Of a stretch of 64,000 nt of DNA, positions 7,698-15,796 are shown in pieces. The DNA comes from Nocardioides nematodiphilus (lineage in GTDB: Bacteria; Actinomycetota; Actinomycetes; Propionibacteriales; Nocardioidaceae). The notes under the pieces are model-generated. The model saw nothing but the letters and a program-made list of their open reading frames with translations. It searched no databases and was not told the origin of the DNA. A program made the translations under genes and the position numbers. Position 1 is the first letter of the stretch. Each line of letters opens with the position of its first letter. Where the stretch lies: NCBI RefSeq assembly GCF_020216525.1, contig NZ_JAIWOY010000007.1, forward strand, positions 149,097 to 213,096. Reading direction: 5' to 3'.

Positions 7698-9284
7698 ATG
7701 TCGCTGCTCAAGAAGCGCCCCGCCCGGACGGTCTACGACTACATCGTGGTCGGAGCCGGCTCCGGTGGCTCTGCCGTCGCCGCCCGCCTGGCCGAGAACC
7801 CGAACGTCACCGTCGCGCTGATCGAGGCGGGTGGCAGCGACTTCACGCTCGCGACCCGCGCCCCGGCCGCCTTCGGCGAGCAGTTCCACAAGAAGGGCGA
7901 CTGGGACTACTTCACCGCCCCCGAGCCGGCCGCGGCCAACCGCGAGATCCACCTGCCGCGCGCGAAGGTCGTCGGCGGTTGCTCGGCGATGAACGCCATG
8001 CTGTGGGTGCGCGGCAGCGACCGGGACTTCGACTCCTGGGGCCTCGACGGCTGGGGTTGGAAGGACGTCGAGCCGGTCTACGACCGGATGGAGGGCCACT
8101 TCCTGCCCGGTCACAACCAGGACGGGCCGATGCGGATCAACCGGCTCACCACACCGGACGCGACCGCGGTCGCCTTCGTCGACGCCGCCGTCAACGCCGG
8201 CATCCCCGCCAACGAGGACCTCTCCGGCCCCGATCTCGACGGGGTCTCGCTGGCCCCGACCACGACGGTCGGCGGCCGGCGCTGGTCGACCGCGCGCGGT
8301 TACCTCGACGCCGTGGTCAAGAAGCCCAACTTCGACCTCATCACCAAGACGCTGGTCGACCGGATCCTCATCACCAACGGCCAGGCCGTCGGCGTGGAGG
8401 TCTCGACGCGGGGTCGCAAGCGGACGCTGAGCGTCCGAGGCGAGATCGTGCTGAGCGCGGGTGCGTACAACACGCCGCAGCTCCTCCAGCTCTCCGGCAT
8501 CGGGGACGCCTCACACCTGCGGAGTCTCGGCGTCGACGTGGTGGTCGACAACCCCGAGGTCGGGGCGCACCTCAAGGAGCACCCCTTCAGCTTCACCAAC
8601 TTCGAGCTCGCCGACGGGCCCTGGAAGGGCCTCTTCGGCGTCGAGAAGAACCCGATGCACATCGTCAACTGGCTGCGGAACGGATCGGGCCCGATCGCGA
8701 GCAACGTCGCCGAGGCGATCGCCCACGTGCGTACGCGGGAGGGGCTCGAGGTGCCGGACATGCAGCTCGTCTTCGCGCCGGCCTTCTTCTGGGAGAACGG
8801 CGAGGCGACCCACACCAAGCCGGCGATCTCGGTGATGCAGTCCTACTGGGAGCCGAAGAGCACCGGCCACGTGAAGATCACCTCGAAGGACCCGGCGGCG
8901 GCCCCGGAGATCCTGATGAACATGCTCTCGGCCCGGGAGGACGTCGAGGCGCTGATGCGCGGCATCGACCTCACCCGCCGGATCATCGCCTCGGCACCGT
9001 ACGACACGATGATCGCCCGCGAGATCAACCCGGGCGCGGACATCCGGTCCCCCGAGGCGATGGAGACCTTCATCCGCGAGACCACGCTGCACACCTACCA
9101 CCCGGCCTGCACCGCCGGCATGGGTCGCGTGCTCGACGAGCGGCTGCGGGTCAACGGGGTGAAGGGGCTCCGCGTCGCCGACACCAGTGCCCTGCCGGAG
9201 ATCACCCATGGCAACACCAACGCCCCGGCGATCCTGATCGGCGAGCGCTGCGCGACCTTCATCCAGGAGGACGCGCAGCGCTGA
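7698..9284 (+). CDS. GMC family oxidoreductase (choline dehydrogenase-like)
   Basis: A 528-residue flavoprotein of the glucose-methanol-choline family. The N-terminal FAD-binding motif is 'YIVVGAGSGGSAVAARLAE' (residues about 15-33), followed by the first GMC signature region 'GGCSAMNAMLWVRGS' near residue 95. 'GAYNTPQLLQLSGIG' near 255 is the second signature. The C-terminal 'LHTYHPACTAGMG' and 'GNTNAPAILIGE' carry the active-site histidine region and FAD contacts. It oxidises an alcohol group to an aldehyde or ketone; the substrate is not determined. The length is normal. The start at 7698 is the first ATG before the FAD motif. It ends 11 bases from the convergent hydrolase gene. Confidence 0.9.
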   Translation: MSLLKKRPARTVYDYIVVGAGSGGSAVAARLAENPNVTVALIEAGGSDFTLATRAPAAFGEQFHKKGDWDYFTAPEPAAANREIHLPRAKVVGGCSAMNAMLWVRGSDRDFDSWGLDGWGWKDVEPVYDRMEGHFLPGHNQDGPMRINRLTTPDATAVAFVDAAVNAGIPANEDLSGPDLDGVSLAPTTTVGGRRWSTARGYLDAVVKKPNFDLITKTLVDRILITNGQAVGVEVSTRGRKRTLSVRGEIVLSAGAYNTPQLLQLSGIGDASHLRSLGVDVVVDNPEVGAHLKEHPFSFTNFELADGPWKGLFGVEKNPMHIVNWLRNGSGPIASNVAEAIAHVRTREGLEVPDMQLVFAPAFFWENGEATHTKPAISVMQSYWEPKSTGHVKITSKDPAAAPEILMNMLSAREDVEALMRGIDLTRRIIASAPYDTMIAREINPGADIRSPEAMETFIRETTLHTYHPACTAGMGRVLDERLRVNGVKGLRVADTSALPEITHGNTNAPAILIGERCATFIQEDAQR

Positions 9285-9295
9285 CGCCGCCCGCA

Positions 9296-10231
9296 TCAGG
9301 AGGCGCCGAGACCCTCGCTGAAGAAGGCGTCGATCCGCTCGACGGCGCTCGTCACGTGCGGCTCCACGTCGTACAGGTCGACGTGGCTGGCACCCTCGAT
9401 CCAGTACATCTCCTTCGGCCCGACCGCCTTCTGGAAGGCCTCGGTGCTCATCCACGAGGTGACCGCGCGGGTTCCGACCACCATCAGCAGCGGGCGCTGC
9501 CCGATCAGCGGCACCTGGGCGAACGCGTCGAACGTGCCGAGCCGGTCGACGCTGGTCCAGTCGAGCGAGCGGGCGGACCGCTCGTGGGCCGCGCGCGGCG
9601 TGCAGTAGTACTCGAACCCCTCAGCGCCGTGCTCACCGCCCATCGCGCGAGCGTGCTCGAGGCTCTCGGGGAAGATCGGCAGCGCACCCGGGTCCTCGCC
9701 ACGCGCGGCGGCCGTACGGGCGGCCCCGGCCGCGGTCAGCAGCCCCTGGAAGACCGCCGGGTCCTGCGCGCCGTCGGCGCCGAGGCGGAACTGACGGGCC
9801 ACGTCGACCGCGGAGACCGTGGCCAGCGCCTTGATCCGGTGGTCGCTGGCGGTGGCCGCCAGCGAGTAGCCGCCCGAGGCGCAGATGCCGAGGGCGCCGA
9901 TGCGCTCGGCGTCCACCTCGGGACGCGTGGTCAGGTACGACACGGCGGCCTTGAAGTCCTCGATCCGCTGGCCAGGGTCCTCGAGCCCGCGCGGGAAGCC
10001 GCCGCTCGCGCCCTGGTACGCGGCGTCGAAGGCGACGGTGACGTAGCCGCGCTCGGCCAGGCGGGCGGCGTACAGGCCCGAGGTCTGCTCCTTCACGCTG
10101 GTCCCGGGGTGACCGACGACGATGCCAGCACGCGCGGTGGTGAGGTCGGCCGGGGCGTAGAGATGCGCGGCGAGGGTGATGCCGTTGCTCTGGAAGGCGA
10201 CGTCGGTCGTGGTGATCGTGGTGGTGCTCAT
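9296..10231 (-). CDS. Alpha/beta hydrolase, dienelactone-hydrolase-like
   Basis: A 311-residue alpha/beta hydrolase. The nucleophile elbow is 'GALGICASGGYS' near residue 115 (Ser within C-A-S-G-G, the first Gly of the usual motif replaced by Cys), preceded by an oxyanion-type 'VVGHPGTSVKEQ' segment. 'VVGTRAVTSWMS' and a late 'EGASHVDLYD' supply acid and histidine candidates. The sequence resembles YcjY/DLH-like cytosolic hydrolases; the substrate is unknown. It is divergent from the HTH regulator at 10381, with a 149-base shared promoter region, so that regulator is a good candidate to control it. Confidence 0.82.
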   Translation of the reverse strand: MSTTTITTTDVAFQSNGITLAAHLYAPADLTTARAGIVVGHPGTSVKEQTSGLYAARLAERGYVTVAFDAAYQGASGGFPRGLEDPGQRIEDFKAAVSYLTTRPEVDAERIGALGICASGGYSLAATASDHRIKALATVSAVDVARQFRLGADGAQDPAVFQGLLTAAGAARTAAARGEDPGALPIFPESLEHARAMGGEHGAEGFEYYCTPRAAHERSARSLDWTSVDRLGTFDAFAQVPLIGQRPLLMVVGTRAVTSWMSTEAFQKAVGPKEMYWIEGASHVDLYDVEPHVTSAVERIDAFFSEGLGAS

Positions 10232-10367
10232 GGGTGGCTTCTCCGTCTCAGGTGGGGGTTGCGCCGTTGTGGCGTGTCACCAACCTCCCTGCGCCGGCCG
10301 GGCCGCAAAAGAGACGAGTCTGTGCCGGGGAAGGATCTGTCCCTCCCACGACGTGGTGCCCAGCCAG

Positions 10368-10373
10368 CAGAAT
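10368..10373 (+). promoter_or_regulatory. Possible -10 element of the HTH regulator
   Basis: CAGAAT lies seven bases before the ATG at 10381, the spacing seen for other apparently leaderless genes in this window. The first base departs from the TA start of the consensus. Confidence 0.35.
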
Positions 10374-10380
10374 GTGAGCC

Positions 10381-11250
10381 ATGAGCCACCCCTCCGATGC
10401 GCACGAGCTCGGCGCCTTCCTCAAGGCGTGCCGGGCACGCCTGACGCCGGCTGAGGTCGGCCTCCCCGAGCGCGACGGCTACCGCAAGGTCGCCGGGCTG
10501 CGCCGCGAGGAGGTCGCCTCCGTCGCCGCGATCAGCGTCGACTACTACACCCGTCTCGAGCAGGGCCGGGTGAAGGCATCCGCCTCCGTGCTGTCGACGC
10601 TGGTGCGAGCCCTGCGGCTCGACGAGGACCAGCAGGCCTACCTGTACGAGATAGCCGGCAAGGTCGACGCGCTGCCGCGTCGGCGCCGTAGCGCCGAGCA
10701 GGTGCGCCCGCCCGTACGGCGGCTGTTGGAGCAGCTCGGCTCGACGCCGGCGATCGTGCCCGGCAAGCGCCTGCAGGTGCTGGACTGGAATGCCGCAGCG
10801 GCGGCGCTCTTCACCGACTTCGCGGCCCTGAGGCCTGCGGAGCGCAACTACGTACGCCTGCTCTTCACCGACCCCGGGGCGCGCGGGATGCACCTGGAGT
10901 GGGAGCACGACGCGCGTGACGCGGTGGCGGCGCTGCGGATGGAGGCGGCCAAGGACGCCGACGACCCCGAGCTGGCGATGCTCGTGGGGGAGCTGTCGAT
11001 GCGCGACGCCTCCTTCCGGACCTGGTGGGCCGAGCACCGGGTGATCACCGCGACGTACGGGACGAAGCGCTATCGCCATCCTGTCGTCGGTGAGCTGACC
11101 TTGGACTGCGACACCTGGCAGAGCCCGGACGGCAACGGCCAGCGCCTCATGGTGCTGACCGCTGCCGCCGGCTCCCCCTCGGACGACGCGCTCCGGATCC
11201 TGTCCTCGTGGACACCCGCGCAGACGGGATCCGGAGCGGCGCTCGCCTAG
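10381..11250 (+). CDS. HTH regulator with MmyB-like ligand-binding domain
   Basis: A 289-residue transcription factor. Residues about 8-75 form an XRE-type helix-turn-helix ('LGAFLKACRARLTPAEVGL', 'RREEVASVAAISVDYYTRLEQGR'). The C-terminal ~180 residues are the MmyB-like, PAS-related domain of this actinobacterial family ('QVLDWNAAAAALFTDF', 'FLRTWWAEHRV'-type end, here 'FRTWWAEHRV'). Members commonly regulate an adjacent divergent enzyme gene and may bind a fatty acid or similar ligand; here the divergent neighbour is the alpha/beta hydrolase. Its TAG stop overlaps the convergent NTF2 gene stop by four bases (CTAG). Confidence 0.88.
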   Translation: MSHPSDAHELGAFLKACRARLTPAEVGLPERDGYRKVAGLRREEVASVAAISVDYYTRLEQGRVKASASVLSTLVRALRLDEDQQAYLYEIAGKVDALPRRRRSAEQVRPPVRRLLEQLGSTPAIVPGKRLQVLDWNAAAAALFTDFAALRPAERNYVRLLFTDPGARGMHLEWEHDARDAVAALRMEAAKDADDPELAMLVGELSMRDASFRTWWAEHRVITATYGTKRYRHPVVGELTLDCDTWQSPDGNGQRLMVLTAAAGSPSDDALRILSSWTPAQTGSGAALA

Positions 11251-11624
11251 GCCTCGATGAGCTTCGAGGCGTGATAGTGGCCGAGCTGCCAGTCGCGCTC
11301 TCCGCGCTCGGCGACGATGGTCAGGTAGACCGGCACGTCACCGTCGGGCCGGTGGAAGAGCACCCCGGCGTACGCCACGATCGCGTCCTCACCGAGCCAT
11401 CGCGCCGAGAGCAGCTCGTACTCCGCGGTCAGCCCGCGCGGCTGCTTGGCGTAGTAGGCGGTTGCCGCAGCCGGCCCGAAGGCGGGGACCGGGTCGAAGC
11501 CCTGGACGAGTCCGTCCTCGGTGAAGAGGGCGCCGATCTCGTCGGCGCGGCCTGCCGCGAGGCTCGCCGCCCACCGATCGAGCAGGTCCCTGACGACCTC
11601 GCCGGCCGTCTGTCCCGCGCTCAT
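11247..11624 (-). CDS. NTF2-like (SgcJ/EcaC-type) protein
   Basis: A 125-residue single-domain protein of the NTF2-like cone fold. 'LLDRWAASLAAGRADEIGALFTEDGLVQGF' is the usual helix and first strand, and 'WQLGHYHASKL' closes the sheet. Such proteins are either small enzymes (isomerase- or cyclase-like) or binding proteins. Its ATG overlaps the stop of the upstream SDR gene by one base (TGATG), so the two are coupled and probably act on the same metabolite. It forms the second gene of a TetR-divergent pair. No substrate can be named. Confidence 0.83.
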   Translation of the reverse strand: MSAGQTAGEVVRDLLDRWAASLAAGRADEIGALFTEDGLVQGFDPVPAFGPAAATAYYAKQPRGLTAEYELLSARWLGEDAIVAYAGVLFHRPDGDVPVYLTIVAERGERDWQLGHYHASKLIEA

Positions 11625-12334
11625 CAGCGGCCCGCGCTCTGACCGCCGTCGATGTGCAGGAACTCGCCCGTGACGAACGGCGCCTGCTCCAGGTAGAGCA
11701 CACCCCTCGTCACGTCGTCGATCTCGCCCATCCGCCCGACAGGGTGCAGCGTGGAGAGGAACGGGTGGTTCTCCTCCGGGTGCAGCGGCGTCCTGATGAC
11801 GCCCGGCGAGACGGCGTTGACCCGGATGCCCCGGCCGGCGTACTCGACGGCGAGCGCCTTCGTCGTCGCGGCGACACCGCCCTTGCTCAGCGAGGCCAGC
11901 GCTGAGGGGACGCTCGCGATCGCGCTCTCCACGAGCGTGGTCGTGACGCTGACGACGTGGCCGCCCTCGCCCTGCTCCAGCATGCGCGCGATGGCGAGCT
12001 GGCTGACGTGGAAGAAACCGTCGATGTTCGTCGACTTCACCGCCGCGTATTCCTCGGCCGTGTACTCGGTGAAGGGCTTGGCCACGAAGATGCCGGCGTT
12101 GTTGACCAGCGTGTCGATGCGACCGAACCGCTCGATGCCCGTCCGCACGATCCGCTCGGCGACGGCTCGCTGGCCGATGTCGCCGGCGACCGCGGCCAAG
12201 GAGGCCGTCTCCGGCAGCTGGATGGAGCGCGAGTTCGCGACCACGGCGTAGCCGAGGTCCTGGTAGGCGGCGACCAGCGCCGCGCCGATTCCCTGTGATG
12301 CGCCGGTGATCACGGCGACTTTCTGTGCAGTCAT
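11624..12334 (-). CDS. Atypical SDR oxidoreductase lacking the catalytic Tyr
   Basis: A 236-residue short-chain dehydrogenase/reductase. The cofactor motif 'VITGASQGIGAAL' (residues 8-20), 'VNNAGIF' near 84 and 'VSPGVIRTPLHPEE' near 175 are present. At the active site the usual Tyr-x3-Lys is replaced: the sequence reads 'PSALASLSKGG', with Ala where Tyr should be, while the Lys is kept. The protein probably still binds NAD(P) but may not catalyse normal SDR chemistry, or belongs to a divergent subfamily. The ATG at 12334 was preferred to one at 12361 because that nine-residue leader would run into the likely TetR operator. It is coupled to the NTF2 gene and divergent from the TetR gene. Confidence 0.83.
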   Translation of the reverse strand: MTAQKVAVITGASQGIGAALVAAYQDLGYAVVANSRSIQLPETASLAAVAGDIGQRAVAERIVRTGIERFGRIDTLVNNAGIFVAKPFTEYTAEEYAAVKSTNIDGFFHVSQLAIARMLEQGEGGHVVSVTTTLVESAIASVPSALASLSKGGVAATTKALAVEYAGRGIRVNAVSPGVIRTPLHPEENHPFLSTLHPVGRMGEIDDVTRGVLYLEQAPFVTGEFLHIDGGQSAGR

Positions 12335-12355
12335 GTCCGAGGAACGTAGACGTTC

Positions 12356-12379
12356 GGTCAACTATTCCTATAGATGACC
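12356..12379. promoter_or_regulatory. Likely TetR operator
   Basis: GGTCAACTA (12356-12364), six bases, then TAGATGACC (12371-12379) form an inverted repeat matching at 8 of 9 positions. It lies in the 61-base gap between the divergent SDR and TetR genes, the usual place for an autoregulated TetR operator. A second palindrome core, GACCGGTC, overlaps its right arm. Confidence 0.6.
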
Positions 12380-12395
12380 GGTCTACCATGGAGGC

Positions 12396-13013
12396 ATGGG
12401 ACGAACCTCCGACGCGCGCGAGCGACTCATCGCCGCCGCCCTCGACCTCTTCGCGCAGCGGGCCTACAGCTCGGTCGGCATCGCCGAGATCTGTGCCCAC
12501 GCCGGCGTGCAGAAGGGCTCGTTCTACTACTTCTTCGCATCCAAGGAGGCCCTGGCGATCGCGGCGATCGATGAGCACTGGGTCGCCCAGCGGGCGCAGT
12601 GGCAGGGCATCCTGGCCGGAGGCGGGACCACGCTCGATCGGCTGCGCGGGATCTTCGACGCGACCGCGAAGGTCCAGCAGGACGCCCTGAAGGGCACCGG
12701 GTCGGTGACCGGGTGCCTCTTCGGGAACCTGGCACTGGAGGTCAGCTCGATCAGTACGCCGATGCAGCGGCGCCTGCAGGAGATCTTCGAGGAGCAGGTC
12801 GCGATCCTCTCGGACCATCTCCGTGCGGCGGTGGACTCCGGAGAGCTCACGGTCGACGACGTCCCGGCCACCGCGAAGGCGATCGTCGCCCAGCTCGAAG
12901 GGCTCGTCCTCTTCGCCAAGCTCTTCAACGACCCCGGTCAGCTCGACGCGCTCTGGGGCAACAGCCTGCAGCTGATGGGCATCAGCCCCCAGCTGGAGCT
13001 GCCGCGTAGGTGA
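12396..13013 (+). CDS. TetR/AcrR family repressor
   Basis: A 205-residue TetR regulator. The N-terminal helix-turn-helix is 'RERLIAAALDLFAQRAYSSVGIAEICAHAGVQKGSFYYFFASKEAL' in pieces across residues 8-55, and the rest is an all-helical ligand and dimer domain ('CLFGNLALEV' near residue 107 is typical of the AcrR/NemR-like group). It is divergent from the SDR/NTF2 operon with an inverted repeat between them, so it likely represses that operon and itself until a small electrophile or other ligand binds. The ligand is not predictable. Confidence 0.9.
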   Translation: MGRTSDARERLIAAALDLFAQRAYSSVGIAEICAHAGVQKGSFYYFFASKEALAIAAIDEHWVAQRAQWQGILAGGGTTLDRLRGIFDATAKVQQDALKGTGSVTGCLFGNLALEVSSISTPMQRRLQEIFEEQVAILSDHLRAAVDSGELTVDDVPATAKAIVAQLEGLVLFAKLFNDPGQLDALWGNSLQLMGISPQLELPRR

Positions 13014-13055
13014 GTCCACCGCCGAGGTCACGAGCACCATCACGGACGGCACGGC

Positions 13056-13085
13056 GGGCGAGGAGGAGGCGCATCCTCCTCGCCC
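13056..13085. terminator. Strong GC hairpin between convergent genes
   Basis: A 12-bp perfect stem (13056-13067 with 13074-13085) and a six-base loop lie between the TetR gene and the convergent secreted-protein gene. There is no T-run, which is common for actinobacterial terminators. Confidence 0.65.
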
Positions 13086-13152
13086 CGTGGCCGGCGCTCG
13101 ACGTCGCCGCCGCGGCGCCGCACCCGAGCGGTCCGGGTCCTGCGGGCGCCGC

Positions 13153-13932
13153 CTAGCCCTGCACCGCCAGCGTGGCGGGGCTCGGCGGGGCGAAGCCGGT
13201 CGTGGTCGTCGCGGTGAAGGTGACCTGCTTGGCGCCGGCCGGCAGCGCTGTGGGGAACTTCAGGTGCGTGGTCGCCTGCTCGGTCATCGTGAAGGGGACG
13301 GTGCCGAGCTTGACGCCGGTGTCGGTCACGGCAGCGACGCTGCCCCGGCAGCCACCCGCACCGACGCCGCAGGCCAGGTCGACCCCGACGGTGCCGTCCG
13401 CGGTGACGTTCACGGTGGTGCTGGTGACGGTGAGCGCGGAGGGGAACGTGGTGCCGGTCGGGGTGTCGTCCGACGCCGGGTCGAGGCACGAGTCCCACTC
13501 GTACGCCGGGTTGTTGACCGTACGTCCGCGCCGGTCGGTGATGGTCTGGTAGCCGATCAGCGAGGACGGTGAGCCGACGGTGAAGCAGCCGTTGCTGTGC
13601 ACGTTGAGCTCGAACTTCCCATAGCCGGTGGGCGGCATCGGGGTGTTCGGGTCGGACCACGACATCAGGCAGTTCCAGGTGGCGCCCGGGCCGGACTGGG
13701 TCACGTTGGGGCCGCGGTCGCACATGGCCTTGGCCTGCAGCGAGGACGGGGTGATGCCCGTGTGCCCCTCGATCGCGGACTCCTGGGCGTAGACGTTCGA
13801 GAAGGACGTGGCGACCGCGCGGTCGAGGCGGGGCACGGTGATCGTGCTGCCGCCGCTAGTGGCGACGGCGACGCCGCCGAGGCCGACCGCCACCAGGACG
13901 GCGGCGGCGAAGGTCAGGATGATGCGTCGCAT
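13153..13932 (-). CDS. Secreted protein of the ABC-2 exporter operon
   Basis: A 259-residue protein with a signal peptide (residues 1-25: two Arg, then a hydrophobic run to 'VAVATSGG') and no lipobox. The N-terminal half has about five cysteines, including 'AMCDRGPNV', 'WNCLMSW' and 'SNGCFTVG'; the C-terminal ~110 residues are Thr/Val-rich beta sequence with two cysteines, Ig-like in look. I recognise no family. It starts one base after the end of the ABC permease gene, so it belongs to that operon and may be exported with, or protect against, the transporter's substrate. It could also be a cell-surface binding protein. Confidence 0.68.
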   Translation of the reverse strand: MRRIILTFAAAVLVAVGLGGVAVATSGGSTITVPRLDRAVATSFSNVYAQESAIEGHTGITPSSLQAKAMCDRGPNVTQSGPGATWNCLMSWSDPNTPMPPTGYGKFELNVHSNGCFTVGSPSSLIGYQTITDRRGRTVNNPAYEWDSCLDPASDDTPTGTTFPSALTVTSTTVNVTADGTVGVDLACGVGAGGCRGSVAAVTDTGVKLGTVPFTMTEQATTHLKFPTALPAGAKQVTFTATTTTGFAPPSPATLAVQG

Positions 13933-13933
13933 G

Positions 13934-14803
13934 TCAGCCTCCTGTGATGTCGCGACGACGGAGCAGGGTCCACGAGAGTCCGAGCGTGATCGCGGCCCAG
14001 ACGGCGCTCGCGATCAGACCCGTGACGAACGGCCCGTGGAAGGACGGTGACGCGAGGAAGCCGTGCCAGGCCTCGTAGGCGCTGGTCGGGAGATAGGGGC
14101 GCAGCGCCTCGGCGCTGCCCATCGAGCCGACCAGCTGGAGCACGAAGCCGATGACGACCGGGGCCGCGATGCCGACGGCAGCGCTGCGTGACCAGATCCC
14201 GAGCAGGATCGCCAGACCGGTGAAGGCCAGCGTCGGTGGGATCGCGGTCAGCCAGCTCATCGCCACGAGGTGCCACGCCTGCGAGGCGGGGATCAGCTGG
14301 CCGGAGAGCCCGATCAGGTCGCCGTGCCCGGCGACCAGCACCGAGGTGACGATCGTGGATGCGCTCAGGATCAGCAGCACCAGGATCGCGAACCCCATCG
14401 CGGCGACGGTCTTCGCGCCGAAGAACGACCCGCGCGACACCGACCGGGTCAGGATCGTCTTCCAGGTGCCGTGGTGGTCCTCGCTGGCGAAGATGTCACC
14501 GGCGACGATGGCGGTCAGCAACGGCATCACCCACTGTCCGGCGTAGCCGAGCACGAGCAGCGCCAGCGCGAAGCCGTTGGTGGTGGCGTAGCGGCCGAAG
14601 AGCGAGTCCTTCGGCGGGTTTCCCTGTGCGTGGATCGCGAAGGCGACCGGGATGGGCAGGAGCAGGGCGCCGAGCAGGACGGCGCGCGTACGCCACTGCG
14701 CGCGCAGCTTGCGCAGCTCGAAGCCGAGGGTGGCGCTGAAGCCGGCACGCGCGGTCCGCACACGGGGTGTCGTCCCGCGGGCGGGGGCGGTCGTGGCGCT
14801 CAT
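13934..14803 (-). CDS. ABC-2 type transporter permease
   Basis: A 289-residue membrane protein with six predicted helices. An N-terminal cytosolic segment ('ATLGFELRKLRAQWRTRAVLLGALLLPI') leads into the first helix, as in ABC-2 permeases. 'FASEDHHGTWKTILTRSVSRGSFFGAKT' in the first cytosolic loop is the coupling helix that contacts the ATPase. Its ATG overlaps the stop of the ATPase gene by four bases. With that ATPase it would form an exporter, perhaps for a peptide, lipid or antibiotic. The two-component system directly upstream on the other strand is the likely regulator. Confidence 0.87.
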   Translation of the reverse strand: MSATTAPARGTTPRVRTARAGFSATLGFELRKLRAQWRTRAVLLGALLLPIPVAFAIHAQGNPPKDSLFGRYATTNGFALALLVLGYAGQWVMPLLTAIVAGDIFASEDHHGTWKTILTRSVSRGSFFGAKTVAAMGFAILVLLILSASTIVTSVLVAGHGDLIGLSGQLIPASQAWHLVAMSWLTAIPPTLAFTGLAILLGIWSRSAAVGIAAPVVIGFVLQLVGSMGSAEALRPYLPTSAYEAWHGFLASPSFHGPFVTGLIASAVWAAITLGLSWTLLRRRDITGG

Positions 14804-15726
14804 CGGGCCACCGCCTCGGTGTTGGTGAGCATGAAGAACAAGGCCTCCAACGGGGTCTGGGTCGGGGTGAACTGCTTGAGGCGGACCTGGGCGGCGACGA
14901 CGTCGGCGACGAAGCCTGAGACCGCGTCGTGCGGACCGACGACGTGCAGCGCACCGGACTCGTCCGCCTCGGTCTTCACCTGGTGCCGGGCGGCGATCTC
15001 GAGAGTCTTCGCGTTGTCGGTGGTGTCGAGCAGGTGACCCGGGTCGGGCGCCATGGCGCGCAGGTCGGCGATGCTGCCGTGGAAGGCGACGGCGCCGCGG
15101 TCCATGATCGTGACGTTGTCGCAGATCTCCTCGACCTCGTCCATGTTGTGCGAGGACAGCAGGACGGTCAGGCCGGAGTCGGCGAGCCGCTTCACCAGCG
15201 CCCGCATGTCGCGGATGCCGGCGGGGTCGAGGCCGTTGGCGGGCTCGTCGAGGACGAGCAGGCGCGGCTCGCGCAGCAGCGCCGCTGCGACGCCGAGGCG
15301 CTGGCGCATGCCGTACGAGTAGCCGTCGACCTTGCGGTCGGCCCGGTCGGCCAGATCGACCGTGTCGAGCACCTCTTCGATCAGCCCCGGCCGCACGCCG
15401 CCGTCGAGGCGCGCCAGCGCGACCAGGTTCTGCCGCCCGGTCAGGTAGGGATAGAAGCGCGGAGCCTCGACGAAGCCGGCCACGCCCTCGAGCACGCGGG
15501 TGCCATCGTCGTCCCAGCTGCGTCCGAAGACACGCAGGGTGCCCTCGTCGGGCCTGATGAGCCCGAAGAGCATCCGGAGGAAGGTCGTCTTGCCGGCGCC
15601 GTTGGGCCCCAGCACCCCGTACACCTCGCCTGGGGCGACCCGGATCGTGATCCCGTCGACCGCGCGCACCGCCCCGAAGGACTTGACGACGCCTTCAGCG
15701 TCTACTGCCAGTGCTGCACTATTCAT
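14800..15726 (-). CDS. ABC transporter ATP-binding protein
   Basis: A 308-residue ATPase with Walker A 'GPNGAGKTTFLR' near residue 40, signature 'YSYGMRQRLGVAAALL' near 135, Walker B 'LLVLDEPANGLDP' near 155 and the switch His in 'LSSHNMDEV'. The C-terminal ~85 residues form an extra domain found in ABC-2 drug-exporter ATPases (BcrA/DrrA-like). I took the ATG at 15726 because it is preceded by TACCGT seven bases upstream, the leaderless pattern of this window; a start at 15798 would overlap the divergent response regulator. It powers the permease encoded next. Confidence 0.9.
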   Translation of the reverse strand: MNSAALAVDAEGVVKSFGAVRAVDGITIRVAPGEVYGVLGPNGAGKTTFLRMLFGLIRPDEGTLRVFGRSWDDDGTRVLEGVAGFVEAPRFYPYLTGRQNLVALARLDGGVRPGLIEEVLDTVDLADRADRKVDGYSYGMRQRLGVAAALLREPRLLVLDEPANGLDPAGIRDMRALVKRLADSGLTVLLSSHNMDEVEEICDNVTIMDRGAVAFHGSIADLRAMAPDPGHLLDTTDNAKTLEIAARHQVKTEADESGALHVVGPHDAVSGFVADVVAAQVRLKQFTPTQTPLEALFFMLTNTEAVAR

Positions 15727-15733
15727 GGACAGG

Positions 15734-15739
15734 ACGGTA
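15734..15739 (-). promoter_or_regulatory. -10 element of the ABC exporter operon
   Basis: TACCGT on the minus strand lies seven bases before the ATG at 15726, implying a leaderless transcript. Confidence 0.5.
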
Positions 15740-15796
15740 GGAATCACTCCATGAAGCGACGATGAAGTCGACTCGGAGCGGGCGAGAGGGTGCTGC

